From Chitinophaga eiseniae (GTDB lineage: Bacteria; Bacteroidota; Bacteroidia; Chitinophagales; Chitinophagaceae): a stretch of DNA of 64,000 nucleotides. Below are positions 59,816 through 64,000 of the stretch, one piece after another. Made by a program: the position numbers and the translations under genes. The notes beneath the pieces were generated by a model. That model saw nothing but the letters and a program-made list of their open reading frames with translations. It was not told the DNA's origin and made no database searches. Within the stretch, counting starts at the first letter, position 1. Every line of letters begins with the position of its first letter. The DNA lies in assembly GCF_900167135.1 (NCBI RefSeq), contig NZ_FUWZ01000001.1, positions 186,001-250,000 of the forward strand, given 5' to 3'.

Positions 59816-60097
59816 TTAAATAATGGCGAGGATATCGGACTCGCGCATAATGAGGAGGTCTTCATTCCCAATACGGACTTCCGTTCCGGCATACTTGCCG
59901 TAAAGGACCGTGTCGCCCGCTTTAACAGTTACAGGTTCATCTTTTTTCCCGGGACCTGCAGCAACAATGACGCCGCGTTGTGGTTTTTCTTTGGCGGTAT
60001 CGGGAATGATAATACCACCGCTGGTTTTTTCTTCTGTCTGTGAGGGCCGGATGATGACCCTGTCATGAAGTGGAGTGGCCGTTAAATTGTTTGCCAT
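59816..60097 (-). CDS. groS: Co-chaperonin GroES (Hsp10)
   Basis: 93 residues from ATG 60097 (an earlier in-frame ATG at 60130 adds a non-conserved 11 codons). Mobile loop and roof features: [80 protein letters not shown]. It caps the GroEL ring. It is first in the groS-groL operon. The upstream region (60098-60374) lacks a CIRCE element but has a strong inverted repeat, listed separately. Confidence 0.97.
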   Translation of the reverse strand: MANNLTATPLHDRVIIRPSQTEEKTSGGIIIPDTAKEKPQRGVIVAAGPGKKDEPVTVKAGDTVLYGKYAGTEVRIGNEDLLIMRESDILAII

Positions 60098-60223
60098 AGT
60101 GTTGATGATTTTGAATTTAAGGTTAAACACAAAGTCACTTGATTAAGGTGTCGCAATCTTGACGGTGCTTGCTTATAAAAAGGCGTTTTCAATCCGTATG
60201 CCAGCGGGAAAGTTGATTACATT

Positions 60224-60250
60224 TTGTCATTTTTCTTGAAAAAATGACAA
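60224..60250 (-). promoter_or_regulatory. Inverted repeat upstream of groS (possible heat-shock operator)
   Basis: 11-bp perfect arms TTGTCATTTTT / AAAAATGACAA with a 5-base centre (60235-60239). A further TTTGTCAT half-site is at 60265-60272. No CIRCE (TTAGCACTC-N9-GAGTGCTAA) is visible anywhere near. It lies about 130-150 bp upstream of the groS start, so it may be an operator, or part of a hairpin leader for the divergent methyltransferase gene. Confidence 0.4.
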
Positions 60251-60374
60251 GTGGGAATTTGAAAATTTGTCATGCAGATAGCCTGTGGTCTTGTGTTTTA
60301 TCGATCTGACCATTAAAATTTAAGTGCATGATTTTTAAGATTTTATAGCGGGATTTTTTATACATTACACGTAC

Positions 60375-61055
60375 ATGAAATTACTGTCATCATCCGCATT
60401 GATCTGGTCGCCGGTAGTGGCCAACAACCGTATGAACCGGAAACGGCAGGCCAGCGGTATCAACAGCTATGAGAAAGAACTGCATTTCAAACCGGAGGAC
60501 TGGCTGAATGACTGTCGGCAGCAAAACGGACAAGCCGCCTGGCTGGACCTCTGCTGCGGTGAAGGCAATGCGTTGCTGCAATACGCCCGGGAAGTCGTCG
60601 CTAACGGCCAACAAGCCAATGTGCGGCTGAAAGGTATTGACCTGGTGGACCAGTTCCAGCCAGCGCCGGCGGAAGTTGACTGCGTAATGTTTGAAACCCG
60701 CCCGCTGGACGACTGGAACAGCGATGAACAGTACGACCTCGTTACCTGTATACACGGTTTACATTATGTGGGAGATAAACTCAAAGTGCTGGCGGCAGCC
60801 CTGAAAGCTGTTAACAGCAAGGGACTTTTCATGGCCAACCTCGACCTGAAAAGCATCCGCATAACTGGCGATGACCAGCATCAATACCTGAAAAAAATAT
60901 TCGCTGAGCATGACATCTCCTATAATGGCAGAAGAAAAATCATTAGCTGCAAGGGCACGCGGGAGCTCCGTTTTGAGGTAGTTTACCAGGGAGCGGATGA
61001 TCAGGCCGGGCCTAATTATACCGGACAGGAAGCCGTGGATTCGTATTATTTATAA
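60375..61055 (+). CDS. Class I SAM-dependent methyltransferase
   Basis: 226 residues. The N-terminus (IWSPVVANNRMNRKRQASGI, NSYEKELHFKPEDWLNDCRQ) precedes SAM motif I (AWLDLCCGEGNALLQYAREV, about 55-75), motif II (RLKGIDLVDQFQ) and motif IV region (DLVTCIHGLHYVGDKLKVLA). The C-terminal third has VNSKGLFMANLDLKSIRITG then RKIISCKGTRELRFEVVYQG. A small-molecule methyltransferase is the likely type; the substrate is unknown. It is divergent from groS and monocistronic. The start is the first ATG after an AT-rich promoter region. Confidence 0.82.
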   Translation: MKLLSSSALIWSPVVANNRMNRKRQASGINSYEKELHFKPEDWLNDCRQQNGQAAWLDLCCGEGNALLQYAREVVANGQQANVRLKGIDLVDQFQPAPAEVDCVMFETRPLDDWNSDEQYDLVTCIHGLHYVGDKLKVLAAALKAVNSKGLFMANLDLKSIRITGDDQHQYLKKIFAEHDISYNGRRKIISCKGTRELRFEVVYQGADDQAGPNYTGQEAVDSYYL

Positions 61056-61214
61056 TTATATTTATAAATTATTAAAATTAATCGATTTAATTTATTGTCT
61101 TCTGTCCAATCTGGCCATAAACCCTTTTTTAACCCACTTATGGCCAAATTGCCCTGAGCTTTTCAACAAACCATCTTTGAGCCGTGCAACAAAGCCACGG
61201 GTTTCACGCCGGTG

Positions 61215-61222
61215 TACCTTTG
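61215..61222 (+). promoter_or_regulatory. -7 element (TACCTTTG) before the SDR gene
   Basis: Perfect TAnnTTTG, 24 bp upstream of ATG 61247. A matching -33 box at normal spacing is not evident. Confidence 0.45.
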
Positions 61223-61246
61223 GTGTATCATCAAAAGGAAAAAAAA

Positions 61247-62140
61247 ATGCAAAAAGTATGGTTTATAACCGGCAGCTCCCGCGGACTGGGCCGGAGCCTC
61301 ACAGAGGCAGTATTACAGCAGGGCGATAAAGTAGCTGCTACAGCGCGCAACATCGCTCAGCTGAACGATTTATTACAACAATACGGCGATCAGATATTGC
61401 CCCTGGCACTGGATGTGACAGACTATAAAAAAGTACATACGGCGGTAGCTGCGGCGGTGCAGCGTTTTGGCCGTATCGACGTACTGGTGAACAATGCCGG
61501 CTTTGGCATTATCGGCGCGGCGGAAGCGTATACGGAAGAGCAAGTGCGCAGCCAGCTGGAAACAAATCTGTATGCGCCTATTGAAATCACCCGGGCGGTG
61601 CTGCCTTATATGCGGCAGCAGGGCGGCGGCCGGATATTACAGATCAGCTCTATCGGCGGCAGGGTAGGCAATGCCGGCCTCACCATGTACCAGGCGGCTA
61701 AATTCGGGCTGAGCGGTTTTACGGAAGCGCTGGCCAAAGAAACGGCGCCGCTGGGTATTTATGTCACCAGCGTGGAACCGGGCGGTTTCCGCACGGACTG
61801 GGCAGGCGCTTCTATGACCTATGCTCCCGAAATAGCAGCCTATGAGATGGTGAAACAGCGGGTCGACTACCTCAAAGAAGGCAAATTTATCCCGGTGGGA
61901 GATCCTTCCAAAGCGGCCAGAGCGATGGTAGCGCTGGTGCAACACCCCGCTCCGCCGGTACACCTGGTGCTGGGCAGCGAAGCCATCGGGCTTTTGAGAA
62001 ACGCCGATAAGATGCGGCAGGCTGAGATGGAAGAATGGCTGCCGGTAAGCCTCTCCACCGACCACGAAGAGGCGGCGTCATTTATCGATTCCCCCCTGGG
62101 CCGGTGGGCTACCCAGGACGTCCAACGCAAAGCAAATTAA
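61247..62140 (+). CDS. Short-chain dehydrogenase/reductase (SDR) family oxidoreductase
   Basis: 297 residues from ATG 61247; the open frame extends 21 codons upstream, but MQKVWFITGSSRGLGRSLTE is the standard SDR start. Cofactor motif TGSSRGLG (about 8-15), NNAG (about 82-85), catalytic Ser in ILQISSIGGRVG, Tyr-x-x-x-Lys in MYQAAKFGLSGFTEALAKET. The C-terminal part SVEPGGFRTDW is typical of classical SDRs. NAD(P)-dependent oxidation or reduction of an unidentified carbonyl or alcohol. The longer C-terminus (about 255-297) resembles bacterial SDRs next to AraC regulators. It is upstream of the AraC gene at 62193 and ends in a terminator. Confidence 0.93.
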   Translation: MQKVWFITGSSRGLGRSLTEAVLQQGDKVAATARNIAQLNDLLQQYGDQILPLALDVTDYKKVHTAVAAAVQRFGRIDVLVNNAGFGIIGAAEAYTEEQVRSQLETNLYAPIEITRAVLPYMRQQGGGRILQISSIGGRVGNAGLTMYQAAKFGLSGFTEALAKETAPLGIYVTSVEPGGFRTDWAGASMTYAPEIAAYEMVKQRVDYLKEGKFIPVGDPSKAARAMVALVQHPAPPVHLVLGSEAIGLLRNADKMRQAEMEEWLPVSLSTDHEEAASFIDSPLGRWATQDVQRKAN

Positions 62141-62149
62141 ACAGACGGG

Positions 62150-62180
62150 GCAGACGGTATCCACATGCCGTCTGCTTTTT
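62150..62180 (+). terminator. Rho-independent terminator after the SDR gene
   Basis: 8-bp stem GCAGACGG/CCGTCTGC (62150-62157 with 62168-62175) and a 10-base loop, followed by TTTTTG. It lies between the SDR stop and the AraC start. Confidence 0.8.
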
Positions 62181-62192
62181 GTAATTTTAGCT

Positions 62193-63002
62193 ATGACCGA
62201 TTTGAAGACAAATCCATCCCGTATCGCCTACTCCTGCTATTATGCCAGGACAAGGGACGGAGAGCAGTTTGTACAGGAGCACGTATTCAGCTACCAGGTA
62301 ACCGGCCGGCTGACGCTGAGCAACGCAGACAAAACCTATGTTTTTAACGAAGGAGACCTACGGCTGATCCGGCGTAACCAGCTGGTGAAATTTATAAAGG
62401 AACCGCTGAATGATGGCGTTTTTAAAACAATATCCGTTTACCTCGACCAGGAAGTGTTGAAGAGTTTTAGCCTGGAATATGGCTACCAGGCGGAAACCGG
62501 TGGCAATACAGGGGAGGCGGTATTGAAATTAAAGACAGCGCCGCTGTGTAAAAGTTTCCTGGATTCATTGCTGCCCTACGTACAGGGGGATCAGCTGATC
62601 AACGAGGACCTGCAGCGGTTAAAGCAACGGGAGGCGATCATGGTGCTGTTGCAGGCCCAGCCGGAACTGAAGAATGTGCTGTTCGACTTCCGGGAGCCGG
62701 GGAAGATAGACCTGGAAGAGTTCATGAACAGAAACTTTCATTTTAATGTGCAGCTAAAGCGGTTCGCCTACCTTACCGGACGCAGTCTTGCAACGTTTAA
62801 GCGGGATTTTGAGCATATTTTCCACACGTCGCCCAGCCGCTGGCTGCTGCAGCGGCGCCTGCAGGAGGCACATTTCCTGATAAGGGAGAAAGGGAAGGCG
62901 CCATCTGACGTATACCTGGAGACGGGGTTTGAAGACCTGTCCCATTTTTCCTTTGCTTTTAAGAAGATGTACGGAGTAGCGCCTTCCAGGCTGGTAAGTT
63001 GA
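62193..63002 (+). CDS. AraC-family transcriptional regulator
   Basis: 269 residues. The N-terminal cupin-like domain is about 15-150 (VQEHVFSYQVTGRLTLSNAD, FNEGDLRLIRRNQLVKFIKE), and the C-terminal AraC domain about 170-265 (FHFNVQLKRFAYLTGRSLAT, FKRDFEHIFHTSPSRWLLQR, VYLETGFEDLSHFSFAFKKM, YGVAPSRLVS). The ligand-binding part resembles EutR-like or redox/aldehyde-responsive regulators that control adjacent SDR genes, so the SDR at 61247 is a probable target. The start ATG follows a TAATTTTA-type -7 sequence with almost no leader. A second AraC gene follows after 15-80 bp. Confidence 0.9.
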   Translation: MTDLKTNPSRIAYSCYYARTRDGEQFVQEHVFSYQVTGRLTLSNADKTYVFNEGDLRLIRRNQLVKFIKEPLNDGVFKTISVYLDQEVLKSFSLEYGYQAETGGNTGEAVLKLKTAPLCKSFLDSLLPYVQGDQLINEDLQRLKQREAIMVLLQAQPELKNVLFDFREPGKIDLEEFMNRNFHFNVQLKRFAYLTGRSLATFKRDFEHIFHTSPSRWLLQRRLQEAHFLIREKGKAPSDVYLETGFEDLSHFSFAFKKMYGVAPSRLVS

Positions 63003-63047
63003 GGCCATATCGCAGTATTGTCGTATATTCGGATAGCTGTGAACGTT

Positions 63048-63512
63048 ATGAGCAATACCGGTAAAAATATAGAAGACAAAACAATGGTGGTCCCGGAGTA
63101 CCCCCGGGTGTACCTGTATATCCGTATCGTTCAGGCGAAACTGTTTATTGACAATCATTATGCGGACGAAATAGACCTGGAGAACATTGCTGATGAAGCT
63201 TATTTCTCGCGGTTCCACTTCATCCGGCTTTTTAAGTCGGCCTATGGCAAAACACCCCATCAATACCTGAAATCCGTCAGGATCGAAAAAGCCGAGCAGC
63301 TGTTAAAAGAAGGCAAAACAGTGGCAGAAGCCTGTTTTTCCGTGGGTTTTCAAAGCCTGACCACCTTCAGCGGCCTCTTTAAAAAAATAGTGGGAGAATC
63401 TCCCTCTTCCTACGCCGCCCGCCATAAAGAGATGAAAAAGCAAATCAGTGAGAAGCCCCTGGCGTTTGTGCCTTCCTGTTATGCCTACCAGCACGGCTGG
63501 CTGGAAAAATAG
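63048..63512 (+). CDS. AraC-type regulator consisting of little more than the DNA-binding domain
   Basis: 154 residues from ATG 63048; an alternative start at 63084 (MVVPEYPRVYLYIRIVQAKL) is also good because the preceding residues are not conserved. The protein has only the two-HTH domain: VYLYIRIVQAKLFIDNHYAD, EIDLENIADEAYFSRFHFIR, LFKSAYGKTPHQYLKSVRIE, AEQLLKEGKTVAEACFSVGF, QSLTTFSGLFKKIVGESPSS. The C-terminal tail (AFVPSCYAYQHGW) is short and cysteine-containing. Stand-alone AraC proteins with a VOC gene downstream are common in Bacteroidota; the VOC gene starts 66 bp after its stop. Effector unknown. Confidence 0.85.
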   Translation: MSNTGKNIEDKTMVVPEYPRVYLYIRIVQAKLFIDNHYADEIDLENIADEAYFSRFHFIRLFKSAYGKTPHQYLKSVRIEKAEQLLKEGKTVAEACFSVGFQSLTTFSGLFKKIVGESPSSYAARHKEMKKQISEKPLAFVPSCYAYQHGWLEK

Positions 63513-63531
63513 CAATTTTGAAGAGGTGAAT

Positions 63532-63543
63532 AACTACGTAGTT
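63532..63543. promoter_or_regulatory. 12-bp palindrome AACTACGTAGTT in the promoter of the VOC gene
   Basis: Perfect dyad 35 bp upstream of the VOC ATG (63578), just downstream of a TTTTG (63516-63520) that could serve as -33. Possible binding site for the adjacent AraC-type regulator. Inference. Confidence 0.35.
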
Positions 63544-63577
63544 GCAGATCTTTGTTTCAACAACAAAAACAAAGACT

Positions 63578-64000
63578 ATGATTACAAAAATGACCATCAC
63601 CAACATTCACGTACTGGACCAGGACAGTGCCTATGATTTCTATGTAAACAAACTCGGATTTAAGCTGGTAGACGATATTCCGATGGGACCAGACACCCGC
63701 TGGCTGACCGTGTCGCCTCCTGAACAGCCCGACCTGCAACTGGTGCTCTTCCCGGTAAAAGTAAGTAAGATGTTTCCCCAGGAAACAGCAGACATGCTGA
63801 TCACCCTGATAAAACAGGGCGTATTCGGCTGTGGCGTGCTTACCTGTAAAGACATTTTTGCCACCTATGAAGAGCTGAAAACGAAAGGCGTCGAATTTAT
63901 GAAGCCTCCCACCAAAGAGTTTTACGGTACTGAAGCCCTGTTTAAAGATGATTCCGGTAACTATTTTTCTTTACAAAGCATTGATAATTTTAGCCATGAA
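63578..64000 (+). CDS. VOC-fold protein (glyoxalase/bleomycin-resistance superfamily), cut by window edge
   Basis: 141 codons from ATG 63578 remain open at the last base. The VOC pattern is clear: ITNIHVLDQDSAYDFYVNKL, GFKLVDDIPMGPDTRWLTVS, DLQLVLFPVKVSKMF, ATYEELKTKGVEFMKPP, FKDDSGNYFSLQS. This is the two-module babbab fold, nearly complete, with the metal-ligand position near the beginning as His (IHVLD) and a Glu/Gln-type position near the end. Most proteins of this kind have about 125-150 residues, so only a few residues may be missing. It is next to the short AraC gene, which probably regulates it. Activity cannot be assigned. Confidence 0.9.
   Translation, partial: MITKMTITNIHVLDQDSAYDFYVNKLGFKLVDDIPMGPDTRWLTVSPPEQPDLQLVLFPVKVSKMFPQETADMLITLIKQGVFGCGVLTCKDIFATYEELKTKGVEFMKPPTKEFYGTEALFKDDSGNYFSLQSIDNFSHE

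Noticed and set aside
58713..59819. 368-codon plus-strand frame opposite groL
   Set aside because: GroEL is certain on the other strand; long antisense frames opposite groL are a known result of its codon use.
60098..60374. CIRCE element upstream of groS
   Set aside because: The sequence TTAGCACTC-N9-GAGTGCTAA is not present; the inverted repeat seen has a different core.

Overview
The window looks like a chromosomal segment from a Bacteroidota bacterium of the Chitinophagaceae, most likely Chitinophaga or a close relative. The assignment is an inference from gene content. It rests on four SusC-type TonB-linked receptors with three SusD partners, several ECF sigma/FecR pairs, -7 elements of the TAnnTTTG type, and families common in that group (outer membrane beta-barrel receptors, TraB/GumN, NIPSNAP, MNIO RiPP genes).

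Layout. 1-4.1 kb: a leftward sigma-FecR-SusC operon whose SusC runs off the left edge, then about 1 kb without a convincing gene but with repeated operator-like motifs. 4.2-8.9 kb: a SusC/SusD pair with no sigma/FecR of its own orientation. 9.1-19.3 kb: a leftward sigma divergent from a rightward FecR-SusC-SusD-(metallophosphoesterase/PQQ-like propeller) locus, closed by a 78-bp almost perfect palindrome. 19.4-24.2 kb: a YiaA-like membrane protein, an initiator-type tRNA-Met, a NIPSNAP protein, a SUFU-domain protein and a large secreted protein of unknown function.

24.4-32.7 kb is the most unusual block. It holds a sigma factor with a small membrane partner, a cysteine-rich secreted pilin-like protein, a stable hairpin, a large outer-membrane barrel flanked by Ig-like domains (usher-like), a broken small secreted ORF, a Crp/Fnr regulator, a PapD-like periplasmic protein, a TraB/GumN protein and a second copy of the membrane partner. 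I read it as a candidate chaperone/barrel surface-assembly system unlike the known Bacteroidota FimA/Mfa pili.

32.8-36.6 kb: an outer membrane beta-barrel receptor, an unknown secreted protein and a formylglycine-generating-enzyme homologue that keeps both catalytic cysteines. 36.6-39.8 kb: three broken genes (NTF2/lumazine-like, AraC, HAD) surround an HxlR regulator, a lipoprotein and an intact two-gene RiPP locus: a 65-residue precursor ending in CPACGMG plus a DUF692/MNIO oxidase. 39.8-42.9 kb: divergent Crp/Fnr paralogues, a DUF1275 membrane protein, a small protein and a methyltransferase.

43.1-54.0 kb: a complete polysaccharide/glycoside-utilisation locus (sigma, FecR, SusC, SusD, a PEGA-zincin lipoprotein, a GH27 alpha-galactosidase and an (alpha/alpha)6 glycosidase-like protein). 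54.1-57.4 kb: a siderophore-type TonB receptor divergent from an AraC regulator. 57.5-64 kb: two methyltransferases around groS-groL, an SDR oxidoreductase, two AraC regulators and a VOC-fold gene cut by the right edge.
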